Below, piece after piece: positions 44,881 through 53,104 of a stretch of 64,000 nucleotides of DNA. Origin of the DNA: Ruegeria sp. PrR005. Its GTDB lineage: Bacteria; Pseudomonadota; Alphaproteobacteria; Rhodobacterales; Rhodobacteraceae. The stretch spans positions 62,001 through 126,000 of the forward strand of contig NZ_JAAGOX010000054.1 of the NCBI RefSeq assembly GCF_010500245.1. The letters run 5' to 3'. Position numbers and translations under genes: made by a program. The notes beneath the pieces are model-generated. The model saw only the letters and a program-made list of their open reading frames with translations, was not told where the DNA came from and did no database searches. How positions within the stretch are numbered: position 1 is the first letter of the stretch; every line of letters starts with the position of its first letter.

Positions 44881-45579
44881 ATGACCCAGCCCATCGAACT
44901 CTACTACTGGCCCACGCCGAACGGCTGGAAGATCGCCATAGCGCTGGCCGAAATGGGCCTGCCCTACAATCTCCACCTGGTGAACATCGGCAAGGGCGAC
45001 CAGTTCGACCCCGAGTTCCTGAAAATCGCCCCCAACAACCGCATGCCCGCCATCATCGACCCCGATGGACCGGACGGCGCGCCCATCTCGGTGTTCGAAA
45101 GCGGTGCCATCCTGATGTATCTCGCCCGCAAGACCGGGCGCTTCTATGGCCAGACCGAACGCGACCGGATCGCGGTCGAGGAATGGCTGATGTGGCAGAT
45201 GGGCGGCGTCGGCCCGATGGCGGGCCAGGCGCATCACTTCCTGAAATACGCCCCCCAGCTCGATCCGCCCCAGGACCTGCCCTATGCCAAGGACCGCTAT
45301 CGTGCCGAGGTGGCCCGCCTCTACGGCGTGCTCGACCGGCGTCTGGCGGCAAACGAATACGTGGCGGGCGATTTCTACTCCATCGCCGACATGGCGATCT
45401 GGCCTTGGGCCTCGCTGTGGAAAGGCCAGCAGCAAACCCTTGACGACAAGCCGCATTTCGCCCGCTGGCTCGACGCGGTCGGCGCCCGCCCCGCGGTACA
45501 AGAGGGTCGCGGCCTGATGATCGAGTTGCGCGCCGACCACCGCGACAAACAGGCCCAGGACCTGCTGTTCCGGCGCTGA
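44881..45579 (+). CDS. Glutathione S-transferase, Nu-class (YghU/YfcG-like)
   Basis: 232 residues. The thioredoxin-fold N-domain has ELYYWPTPNGWKIAIALAEM, where the Thr-x-Asn segment replaces the usual catalytic Tyr/Ser, and NNRMPAIIDPDG with the cis-proline. VFESGAILMYLARKTG binds the gamma-glutamyl group. The all-helical C-domain follows. Nu-class enzymes bind two glutathiones and act as disulfide-bond reductases or peroxidases. GGAGGATCC precedes the ATG. Confidence 0.9.
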   Translation: MTQPIELYYWPTPNGWKIAIALAEMGLPYNLHLVNIGKGDQFDPEFLKIAPNNRMPAIIDPDGPDGAPISVFESGAILMYLARKTGRFYGQTERDRIAVEEWLMWQMGGVGPMAGQAHHFLKYAPQLDPPQDLPYAKDRYRAEVARLYGVLDRRLAANEYVAGDFYSIADMAIWPWASLWKGQQQTLDDKPHFARWLDAVGARPAVQEGRGLMIELRADHRDKQAQDLLFRR

Positions 45580-45604
45580 CGGACCCGCAAACCCGCCCCG
45601 CATC

Positions 45605-45676
45605 CTTCACTTTGCTGAAAATACTCCGGGGGTGAATTGGCCGCAGGCCAAGAGGGGGCGGCGCCCCCTGCCCCCC
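45605..45676 (+). repeat. Dispersed intergenic repeat, copy 7 (full type)
   Basis: It contains CTTCACTTTGCTGA, the core AAATACTCCGGGGG, a variable hairpin TTGGCC-GCA-GGCCAA and the closing hairpin AGGGGGCGGCGCCCCCT. It lies between the converging GST and DUF2726-like genes. Confidence 0.88.
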
Positions 45677-46459
45677 TCAGCGCATCCCGGCGCGCCTCCT
45701 GCCGCTGTCCTGCACCGGCAGCCCCAGCAGCGTCGACACCCGCGCCTCGATCTCCTCATCGGTCCAGGACGGCTGGATCTCCAAAAGTTCCACCCCGGCC
45801 CGCCGCAGCGCCTCGCGCTTGACCGCATCGCGCATGAAGGTCTTGTGGTGATAATGCCCGCTGCCCTGTACCTCCACCGCCACGGCAAGCATCCCAAAGG
45901 TGTCAACAATGGCGAAATCCAGCCGTTTCGAGTTGATCGAGGCAAAGGCATCCTGCCGGTCCCGCGCTGTCCCGGAACTGGAGACAGGTCGGATCAACTC
46001 GCCCATATTGGTCTGCGCCATAACCCGATGACCGCTGTTCGCCCCGTCGACGATCCGCTCCAGCAGCAGCAGCACCCGGTATTCGGTCCTGTTGAGCAGC
46101 CGGGTCTTTTCGAACCGGACCTTGGCAATTGCCGCCACCTGGTTTTCCGGTTCGGCCATCGACGGTTTTGCGACAGGCGGCGTTTCGACGGTCGGTCTTT
46201 CAACGGGGGGTTTGCTGCTGCCCGCCCTCGATGACGGGGCGAACCTGCCGCCAAACCGGCGCGTTCCACGCCAGCGTCCTCGCCTATGACGGCGCAGGGT
46301 CTCAACCAGCACGATGATCAGCACCGCCGCGATCAGAATCAAGGTGATCATGTGATCAGGCGAAACGCCCGTCTTTTCAACCAGTAAGTGTTTCATATCA
46401 AAAGAAGGACCAGCGTCTCGAATAGAACATCCCTTCACCAGACCAGGAATTTGCGGCAT
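45677..46459 (-). CDS. Membrane-anchored DUF2726-like protein
   Basis: A single N-terminal membrane helix (ITLILIAAVLIIVLVETL) and a basic/proline-rich linker precede a C-terminal domain. That domain has LLNRTEYRVLLLLERIVD, KRLDFAIVDTFGMLAVAVEV and KREALRRAGVELLEI. This is the DUF2726 pattern, thought to be a nuclease-like (restriction endonuclease fold) domain. The aspartate and glutamate positions DFAI and VEVQG fit such a core. The start is uncertain: ATG 46459, 46396 and 46351 all lack a well-spaced ribosome-binding site, and 46351 begins exactly at the membrane helix. Confidence 0.7.
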   Translation of the reverse strand: MPQIPGLVKGCSIRDAGPSFDMKHLLVEKTGVSPDHMITLILIAAVLIIVLVETLRRHRRGRWRGTRRFGGRFAPSSRAGSSKPPVERPTVETPPVAKPSMAEPENQVAAIAKVRFEKTRLLNRTEYRVLLLLERIVDGANSGHRVMAQTNMGELIRPVSSSGTARDRQDAFASINSKRLDFAIVDTFGMLAVAVEVQGSGHYHHKTFMRDAVKREALRRAGVELLEIQPSWTDEEIEARVSTLLGLPVQDSGRRRAGMR

Positions 46460-46489
46460 TTTTTCGGCGCCACTCCGCTCCCGGCAGAC

Positions 46490-48373
46490 CTATTCCGGCA
46501 AACCGCCGTCTTTCATCGCGTCAAAGTAACGATCCTGATCCGCCGGGTTCAGGAACGGCGTGTTCCTGTGCGTCGAAATCCTGAAATCAGGCCGGATTTC
46601 CAACAGCTTGCGGGCCTCTTCCCGCGCCTCCTCCAGACGTCCCATTTCCGCAAGGGTCGCCACCAGGATTCGGCGCGGCGGCAGCGATTTTGGATAGGTC
46701 GATATCCCGGCCTTCGCCAGCAGGATCGCTTGGTCGTAGTCCCTGAGAAAGAAATGCGCCAGTGCTGCGTTAAAGTTGTACCAGCCGGGATATCGCGGAT
46801 TGACCCGTTTTGCCTTGTTGTTCCACTCCAGCGCTTCTGCGGGCTCTCCCATCAGGAACCGCAGAAACCCCATGTCATACAGAACCTCCGGGTCATTCGG
46901 GTTGCCCTCTATCGCGCGCCGATAGGCAATGTAGGCCAGCTCGTGATCATGGTCGGCAAAAAGCTGAACCTGACCCAACCGATGCTGAACGCGGTAATCC
47001 GTCTGGTCCAGCTCCAAGGCCCGCGACAGGTGATCGCGCGCTTTGGCCAGGGCGGCGTCCGGGTCTTCGGCCCCGCCAAACCGCCACAGGCTCAGATACC
47101 GGCCCGACAGTTCCACATGCGCGGCCAGATACCCGGGGTCCAGGGCAACCGCCTGTTTCAGAAAATCGATCGCCTCCTGACGGCTTGCCGTGTTCAACAG
47201 CTTGCTTTTGGCGACCGCCCTCAGAAACAGGGCATAAGCCTCTGAATCCCGCGTCGGCCGCGTGCCAAGGGCGGCGATCTCCTCCTTCTCGATCTCGATC
47301 TCCAGGGTCGCGGCGATCTCTCTCACGAAATCCGCCTGCGCGTCGAACACATCCGCGATGGAAAACCGGTACTGGTCCGACCAGGCGGTATGCTCGGTTT
47401 CCGCCTCGACCAGTGCCGCCGTCACCGACAGCATATCGCCCCGTTTCAGGATGTTGCCGGACAGCACGTATCGCACACCCAGCGCGCGCGCGATGTCGCG
47501 CGGCCGTGTCGTGGTGTCCGCGAATGTGATCGCCGTCGATCCGGCGATCACGAAAAGCTGCGGAAACTTCGACAACTGGGTCGTGATCGCGGTGCCAAAG
47601 CCCTCGGCCAGATATCCGATCTCGGGATCGTCGGATGTGGTGGCAAACGGCAGGACAACGATCGACGGCCCGGACACCACCGGCTGCGCCATGTTGTCCG
47701 AACCGGCTATATCCGCCTCCGGGGCCCACAAGTGCCAGGACAGGACGGCGATCACCGCCAGAATCGCGCAACCGCCCACGATCAGCACCGGCCACCGCCA
47801 GGGCTTGGGGCGGCGGGCCGGGCGCGCGGGCCTGTCCGCCGCCAGCCGCTGCGCCCTTTCGTCCAGAACCACCTGAAAGACCGGAACCGGCCGGACGATG
47901 TTCTTGACCTGTATCTCTCCCAGATCCTTAAACCGCAGGTCCAGCTTGTCGCGCACCTGATCCCGGACGCTGCGGTGAATGCAGATGCCGCCGGGCTCGG
48001 CCAGCCCTTCGAGCCGCGCGGCGATGTTTACACCATCGCCATGAATGTCGTCCTCCTCGGCGATCACGTCGCCGATGTTGATGCCGATGCGAAAGGCGAT
48101 GCGGTCCTCTTCCGGCACCCCGGCCATCTGTACGGGCATCGCCTGTTGCACCGTGACGGCAAAACGGACCGCTTCGACGGCGCTGCCGAACTCCATCAGC
48201 GCGCCATCCCCCATCAGCTTGATCGTCTTGCCGCCATATGCGGCGGCCGCAGGATCGACGACATGGGACCGTATGGCCTTCAACGCCGACAGCGTCTCCG
48301 CCTCGTGCCGCTCCATCAGGCGGGAATAGCCGACGACGTCGATGCTCAATATGGTGGTAAGCCTGCGTCCCAA
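46490..48373 (-). CDS. Class III adenylate/guanylate cyclase with membrane helix, TolB-like and TPR domains (paralogue 2)
   Basis: 627 residues. The cyclase domain (about 1-165) keeps both metal aspartates (LSIDVVGYS, KLMGDGALMEF) and the GDGVNIAARL Asn/Arg pair. Unlike its two paralogues it has a membrane helix (about 190-212, WPVLIVGGCAILAVIAVLSW) that places the TolB-N-like part (VVLPFATTSDDPEIGYLAEG) and the TPR repeats (about 395-600) on the other side of the membrane. It could thus link a periplasmic signal to cyclic nucleotide synthesis. It is a single gene next to the DUF2726-like gene. Confidence 0.87.
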   Translation of the reverse strand: MGRRLTTILSIDVVGYSRLMERHEAETLSALKAIRSHVVDPAAAAYGGKTIKLMGDGALMEFGSAVEAVRFAVTVQQAMPVQMAGVPEEDRIAFRIGINIGDVIAEEDDIHGDGVNIAARLEGLAEPGGICIHRSVRDQVRDKLDLRFKDLGEIQVKNIVRPVPVFQVVLDERAQRLAADRPARPARRPKPWRWPVLIVGGCAILAVIAVLSWHLWAPEADIAGSDNMAQPVVSGPSIVVLPFATTSDDPEIGYLAEGFGTAITTQLSKFPQLFVIAGSTAITFADTTTRPRDIARALGVRYVLSGNILKRGDMLSVTAALVEAETEHTAWSDQYRFSIADVFDAQADFVREIAATLEIEIEKEEIAALGTRPTRDSEAYALFLRAVAKSKLLNTASRQEAIDFLKQAVALDPGYLAAHVELSGRYLSLWRFGGAEDPDAALAKARDHLSRALELDQTDYRVQHRLGQVQLFADHDHELAYIAYRRAIEGNPNDPEVLYDMGFLRFLMGEPAEALEWNNKAKRVNPRYPGWYNFNAALAHFFLRDYDQAILLAKAGISTYPKSLPPRRILVATLAEMGRLEEAREEARKLLEIRPDFRISTHRNTPFLNPADQDRYFDAMKDGGLPE

Positions 48374-48530
48374 GACCGTTCTCCCATAATAAGAGAGTAA
48401 CGATCACCGCGTTCCAAATCTACAGCGCGAAGGCTGGCGGTCGCCCAGGCGCAGGTCCAATGCCGGGCGGACCCGCAGACCGCAAGCCCCCGGGGCTGGC
48501 CAGGTCTCGCGTCAGGCAAGAGTCGAGGCT

Positions 48531-49061
48531 CTAGCCTTCGACCTGCACCGCGACCAGCCCCAGCTTGCGCGCGGCGGCCAGCGACAGGATCCCGCTATCG
48601 AGCCCCTGCGGCTTTTGAAAGCGGCGGATGGCGGCGCGGGTGCGGTTGTCCATCTCGCCGGTGACCGCGCCGCGATACATCCCGCGCGCGGCCAGCGCCC
48701 GCTGCACCGAGGCCACGAATTCCGGCGTCATGTCCTGCTGGCAGGGGGTTTCGAACCAGGTCTCCTTGCGCTCGCGCACGATCTGCTGCCGGGTCTCGGT
48801 CTTGTAGATCGCCGGACGCAGCACGGTGCCATCGGTCTGCACCTCGGCCGGCTGCATCAGCACCTGATGGGTCACCGTCTCGATGATCGCGGGCGTCACA
48901 TGCTTGCCCCAGCAGGTGCCGGGCGCCGCCCCCGGCGGCGCCACCTCGGTGAACCGGCTGACCTCGGGCTCGGCCAGCGCCTCGACATCCGGCAAGGCAC
49001 CGGAACAGGCGGCCAGACCGGCAAGCGCTAGCGCACACACAACGGGAAACACTCGGATCAT
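48531..49061 (-). CDS. Peptidoglycan-binding lipoprotein
   Basis: 176 residues. A type II signal peptide has the lipobox LAGLAACS (Cys about 19). A middle region contains two further cysteines. The C-terminal PG_binding_1 domain reads VQRALAARGMYRGAVTGEMD and TRAAIRRFQKPQGL. It is probably anchored in the outer membrane and holds the cell wall. The function beyond that is not visible. Confidence 0.82.
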   Translation of the reverse strand: MIRVFPVVCALALAGLAACSGALPDVEALAEPEVSRFTEVAPPGAAPGTCWGKHVTPAIIETVTHQVLMQPAEVQTDGTVLRPAIYKTETRQQIVRERKETWFETPCQQDMTPEFVASVQRALAARGMYRGAVTGEMDNRTRAAIRRFQKPQGLDSGILSLAAARKLGLVAVQVEG

Positions 49062-49094
49062 GCTCGGGCCTCTGAGGGGCGTTTTGCCGACACT

Positions 49095-49547
49095 CTAGCG
49101 CATTTCCCCCTCCGGCGCAAAGCCCGCCGGCCCCTCGGGCCGGACCAGAAGGTCGAGCAGGGCCGAGATATCTTCGATCTCTTCGGCGATCACATGGGTG
49201 ACCGAATGCGCCCGCTGCATCCGCCCCGTCACCCGCAGCATCCGCCCCGCGATCACCGCCCGGCGGAACCGCTCGTAGATCTTGCGCCAGACGATCACGT
49301 TGACCACCCCGGTCTCGTCCTCGAGCGTGACAAAGATCACCCCCTTGGCGGTGCCCGGCCGCTGCCGCAGGATCACCAGCCCGGCCACCGCCACCCGCGC
49401 GCCCTCGGGCGGCAGACCCAGGTCGCAGGCGCGCAGACAGGCCGGCGGCCGCGGCCAGACGGGCCCCGAGCGACGCGGCGCGGATGCGGCCCGGCGGCCC
49501 GGCAGCGGATCTGATTGGGGAACTGATTGGGGATTCGTCAGCATCAT
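49095..49547 (-). pseudogene. dnaE2: Remnant of error-prone DNA polymerase DnaE2 (C-terminal OB domain only)
   Basis: Residues about 40-150 match the C-terminal end of DnaE2/ImuC: LGLPPEGARVAVAGLVILRQ, RPGTAKGVIFVTLEDETG, VIVWRKIYERFRR, MLRVTGRMQR. The full enzyme has more than 1000 residues; the PHP, palm, thumb and finger parts are absent, as are imuA and imuB. The short N-terminal lead (MLTNPQSVPQSDPLPG, then Arg/Pro/Ala-rich) is not polymerase-like. A consensus LexA box sits just upstream. Most likely a large internal deletion removed the polymerase and left promoter plus tail. A functional small OB-fold protein under SOS control is the alternative. Confidence 0.8.
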
Positions 49548-49563
49548 CCTCACCCGGAAATGG

Positions 49564-49578
49564 GAACAAAGATAGAAC
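49564..49578 (-). promoter_or_regulatory. LexA (SOS) box
   Basis: On the minus strand GTTC-TATCTTT-GTTC, an exact GTTC-N7-GTTC, the alphaproteobacterial LexA operator. It ends 16 bases before ATG 49547 of the dnaE2 remnant. On the plus strand it reads GAAC-N7-GAAC and lies about 110 bases before the ferredoxin gene. Confidence 0.8.
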
Positions 49579-49651
49579 ATATGCGCAGAAAGTCCAGACG
49601 CGCCGCCCGAGGTCGCAAATGAGGCTGGCGCGCCCTAAATGGCTTGTCTAA

Positions 49652-50010
<359 letters not shown>

Positions 50011-50011
<1 letters not shown>

Positions 50012-50943
50012 TGCGCGGCGCGATGCCCGGACCGGTGGAACTACGGCTCCCCTCCGGCATCGCACGCCTGTTTGGCAAGGCGCCGCGCCCACCGTCGCGC
50101 CCGTGGCCCGCGCGGGCCACGGGCGCGGGGCTGGCGCTCAGCCTGTGGCTGGCCGGACAGGCGGCCACCGCCTGCGAGGCCCGCTATCCCGAACGCGGCC
50201 TGCAAGGTCGCGCGGCCGAGGTCGCCTTCTCCAACCGCACCGCCACTGGCCGGCACGAGACCTGGGCGCCCCGCGACGCGGGGCTGCACCTCTTTGCCGC
50301 CTATGCGGTGGAGACCGATGAATATGGCCATGGCGTGCTGGGCAGGCTGCGCGACGCCAAGGCGCTGACCATCCATGTCTCCCGCCCCGGTGACCCCCGC
50401 ATCACCTGCCCGGCCGAGGTCACCCTGCCCCCCGGCCATGTCTTCGAGGATATCGCGCCGCATCTCGCCGATCTCGACGGCGACGGCCTGCCCGAGGTGA
50501 TCGCGGTGCGCAGCACGGTGACCGATGGCGCCCGGCTCGAGGTCTATGACCGCCGCGCCCGCCTCTTGGCCGCGACACCCCCCATCGGCACCCGCAACCG
50601 CTGGCTGGCGGTGCTGGGTGCTGCCGATCTGGATGGCGACGGATACATGGAAATCGCCTATGTCGACCGCCCCCACCTGGCCAAGACCCTGCGCCTCTGG
50701 CGCTACCGCGACGGCAGGCTGACCGAGGTCACCGCCCTGCCCGGCCTCAGCAACCACCGCATCGGCGAGGAATTCATCAGCGGCGGCCTCCGCGACTGCG
50801 GCACGGGTCCCGAACTGGTGCTGGCCAGCGGCGACTGGCGGCAGGTTGTCAGCGTCCGCCAAGCAGGCGGCTGGCAGGTCCAACCGCTGGCGCCCTTCAG
50901 CGCAGATGCCATGGCCGCCGCGCTGGCCTGCCAGATCCCCTGA
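50011..50943 (+). CDS. Exported FG-GAP/VCBS-like repeat protein
   Basis: 310 residues. A hydrophobic segment (about 37-54, GAGLALSLWLAGQAATA) follows an Arg/Pro-rich N-terminus and looks like a signal peptide or anchor. Two integrin-like calcium loops, LADLDGDGLPEVIAV and AADLDGDGYMEIAYVD, indicate a beta-propeller of FG-GAP type. There are three cysteines. It is translationally coupled to the ferredoxin (one-base overlap). The role is unknown; the coupling does not by itself suggest a shared function because this protein should be outside the cytosol. Confidence 0.75.
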
Positions 50944-50954
50944 CCGCCCGGCCC

Positions 50955-51569
50955 TTACGGCCCTGACTGCACGATATGCTGCCCCTCGATATCGCCCAGC
51001 GACTGGAACAGCGCAGCGGTATTGCTGACCCCGAATTTCTTGAGCAGCCGCGCCCGGTGCACCTCGACCGTGCGATAGCTCAGCTCCAGCTCGCGTGCGA
51101 TCTCCTTGCTGGTCTTGCCCTCGCCGAGCAGAGAATAGACCTCGCGCTCACGCCGGGTCAGCGGCTGGTACCGGCGGATCTCCGACAGGTCGGCAAAGGT
51201 CCAGACGGCGCGACCAAGCGGATCTTCCGGGGTAAAGGTCTGGCCCCGCACCCGGCACCAGAACAGCTCGCCATCGCGCCGCCGCATCACCCGCTCGTCC
51301 CAATACAGGTTCCCCTCGCCCAGCTCCTTGTCGCCCCGGTGCAGGACATTCTGGAACTCCTCGTCCGAGGGGTAGAGAAACACGAAAAGCCGGTCCAGCA
51401 GCTCCGCGCGCCCATAACCGAACATCGAGCAGAACCTGTGGTTCACTTCGCGGATCACCCGCGCTTCGGTCACCACGATGCCGACAGGCACCCAGTCAAA
51501 GGCCAGCCCGCGCAGATCGCGCGTGGCATAGGCCTCGTCCAATACCTGCTTGTCTATCGGTCCCGGCAT
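50955..51569 (-). CDS. PAS-LuxR transcriptional regulator
   Basis: 204 residues. The N-terminal PAS domain (about 15-130) contains DWVPVGIVVTEARVIREVNH, MFGYGRAELL and RRRDGELFWCRVRG. The C-terminal GerE/LuxR helix-turn-helix has LTRREREVYSLLGEGKTSKE and ELSYRTVEVHRARLLKKFGV. The layout resembles oxygen- or redox-sensing PAS regulators without a receiver domain. Whether it binds a cofactor is unclear, since no heme-ligand histidine is obvious. GGAG precedes the ATG by about eight bases. Confidence 0.88.
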   Translation of the reverse strand: MPGPIDKQVLDEAYATRDLRGLAFDWVPVGIVVTEARVIREVNHRFCSMFGYGRAELLDRLFVFLYPSDEEFQNVLHRGDKELGEGNLYWDERVMRRRDGELFWCRVRGQTFTPEDPLGRAVWTFADLSEIRRYQPLTRREREVYSLLGEGKTSKEIARELELSYRTVEVHRARLLKKFGVSNTAALFQSLGDIEGQHIVQSGP

Positions 51570-51663
51570 CTTTGCTCTCCTCGCCCGGAACCATACGTCG
51601 CAACCGCGGCAAATGAAAACCTTTCACCGCAGCCGAAACGCACAGGCGCAAAGCACAACCTGC

Positions 51664-51729
51664 TCCATCCTCTTGCCGGAAATATCCCGGGGGAGGCGCC
51701 CGGAACGGGCGGCGGGGGCAGAGCCCCCC
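51664..51729 (+). repeat. Dispersed intergenic repeat, copy 8 (full type)
   Basis: It contains TCCATCCTCTTGCCGGA, the core AAATATCCCGGGGG, a variable hairpin GCCC-GGAAC-GGGC and the closing hairpin GGGGGCAGAGCCCCC. It lies between the LuxR-type start and the purD stop, so not every copy separates converging genes. Confidence 0.82.
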
Positions 51730-51734
51730 TTACC

Positions 51735-52997
51735 TCAAAGCGCGCGCCAACCGATGTCGCGGCGATAGAACCCGCCGGGCCAGTCGATCGCCTCGACCAT
51801 GGCATAGGCCCGCTCGCGCGCCTCGGCCAGGCTGTCGCCCCGCGCGGTCACATTCAGCACCCGGCCGCCGGAGGCCACAATCGCGCCCTCCCGCGCGGCG
51901 GTCCCGGCATGGAACACCATGTTGCGGCTGTCCTCGGGAAGCGCATCCAAACCCTTGATCTCACTGCCCTTCTCATAAGAACCCGGATAGCCATTGGCGG
52001 CCATCACCACGGTGATCGCATGATCGTCGGACCAGTTCACCTGCGCCTCGTCCAGCCGTCCTTCGGCGGCGGCATGCATCAGGTCCATCGCCTGCGCGCC
52101 CAGCCGCAGCATCAGCACCTGGCATTCCGGATCGCCAAAACGGACGTTGTACTCCACCAGGCGCGGCGCGCCGTCCTTGATCATCAGCCCGGCATACAGC
52201 ACGCCCCGGAACGGCATGCCGCGCCGCGCCATCTCGGCCATGGTGGGGCGCACGATCTCGTCCATCGCGCGCGTCTCGACCTCGACGCTCAGCACCGGCG
52301 CCGGGGAATAGGCGCCCATGCCGCCGGTATTGGGGCCGGTATCGCCCTCGCCCACTCGCTTGTGGTCCTGCGCGGTCCCGATCGACAGCACCGTCTCGCC
52401 ATCCACCAGCACGAAAAGCGAGGCTTCCTCGCCCTCCATGAACTCCTCGATCACCACCTCGGCCCCGGCACCGCCAAAAGCACCGCCCAGCATGTCGTCG
52501 ATGGCCGCCAGCGCGGTCGCCTCGTCCATCGCCACGATCACGCCCTTACCGGCGGCCAGCCCATCGGCCTTGATCACGATGGGCGCGCCCTGCGCCCGGA
52601 TATAGTCCTTGGCCGGTCCTGCCTCGGAAAACCGCGCATAGCCTGCCGTCGGCGCACCGGCAGCATCGCAGATCTCCTTGGTGAAACTCTTAGACGCCTC
52701 CAGCCGCGCCGCCGCCTCCGAGGGGCCAAAGACCAGCAACCCCGCCTCGCGCAGCCGGTCGGCCACGCCCGCGGCCAAAGGCGCCTCGGGGCCCACGATG
52801 ACAAAGTCGATGGCATTCTCCTCGGCAAATGTCGCCACCAGCCCGCCATTCATGATGTCGAGATCGGCGCATTCCGCGATCTGCGCAATCCCCGCATTGC
52901 CCGGCGCCACGATCAGCTTGTCGCATTTGGGGTTCTGCATCACCGCCCAGGCCAGCGCATGTTCGCGCCCGCCGCTGCCGAGAATGAGGATGTTCAT
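51735..52997 (-). CDS. purD: Phosphoribosylamine-glycine ligase (GAR synthetase)
   Basis: Second step of purine synthesis, joining phosphoribosylamine and glycine with ATP. It is a 420-residue ATP-grasp enzyme. The N-terminus NILILGSGGREHALAWAV, PEAPLAAGVADRLREAG, the ATP lysine region IVIKADGLAAGKGVIVA, VVIEEFMEGEEAS, and the late VRFGDPECQVLMLRL are all present. The start at 52997 follows GGAGATCCCG. Confidence 0.97.
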   Translation of the reverse strand: MNILILGSGGREHALAWAVMQNPKCDKLIVAPGNAGIAQIAECADLDIMNGGLVATFAEENAIDFVIVGPEAPLAAGVADRLREAGLLVFGPSEAAARLEASKSFTKEICDAAGAPTAGYARFSEAGPAKDYIRAQGAPIVIKADGLAAGKGVIVAMDEATALAAIDDMLGGAFGGAGAEVVIEEFMEGEEASLFVLVDGETVLSIGTAQDHKRVGEGDTGPNTGGMGAYSPAPVLSVEVETRAMDEIVRPTMAEMARRGMPFRGVLYAGLMIKDGAPRLVEYNVRFGDPECQVLMLRLGAQAMDLMHAAAEGRLDEAQVNWSDDHAITVVMAANGYPGSYEKGSEIKGLDALPEDSRNMVFHAGTAAREGAIVASGGRVLNVTARGDSLAEARERAYAMVEAIDWPGGFYRRDIGWRAL

Positions 52998-53104
52998 CGG
53001 GATCTCCACGCATTGCCGTCGCGCGCGGTCTACCCCCCGGAACCGCCCCCTGCAAGGGCGACACCGTCACACCCTGCACCCAGGCGAAACAAGACAGGCC
53101 CGGT

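Noticed and set aside
46345-46360. TGATCA-TG-TGATCA near the start of the DUF2726-like gene as an operator
   Set aside because: It lies inside the probable coding region and TGATCA is itself palindromic; nothing else supports binding there.
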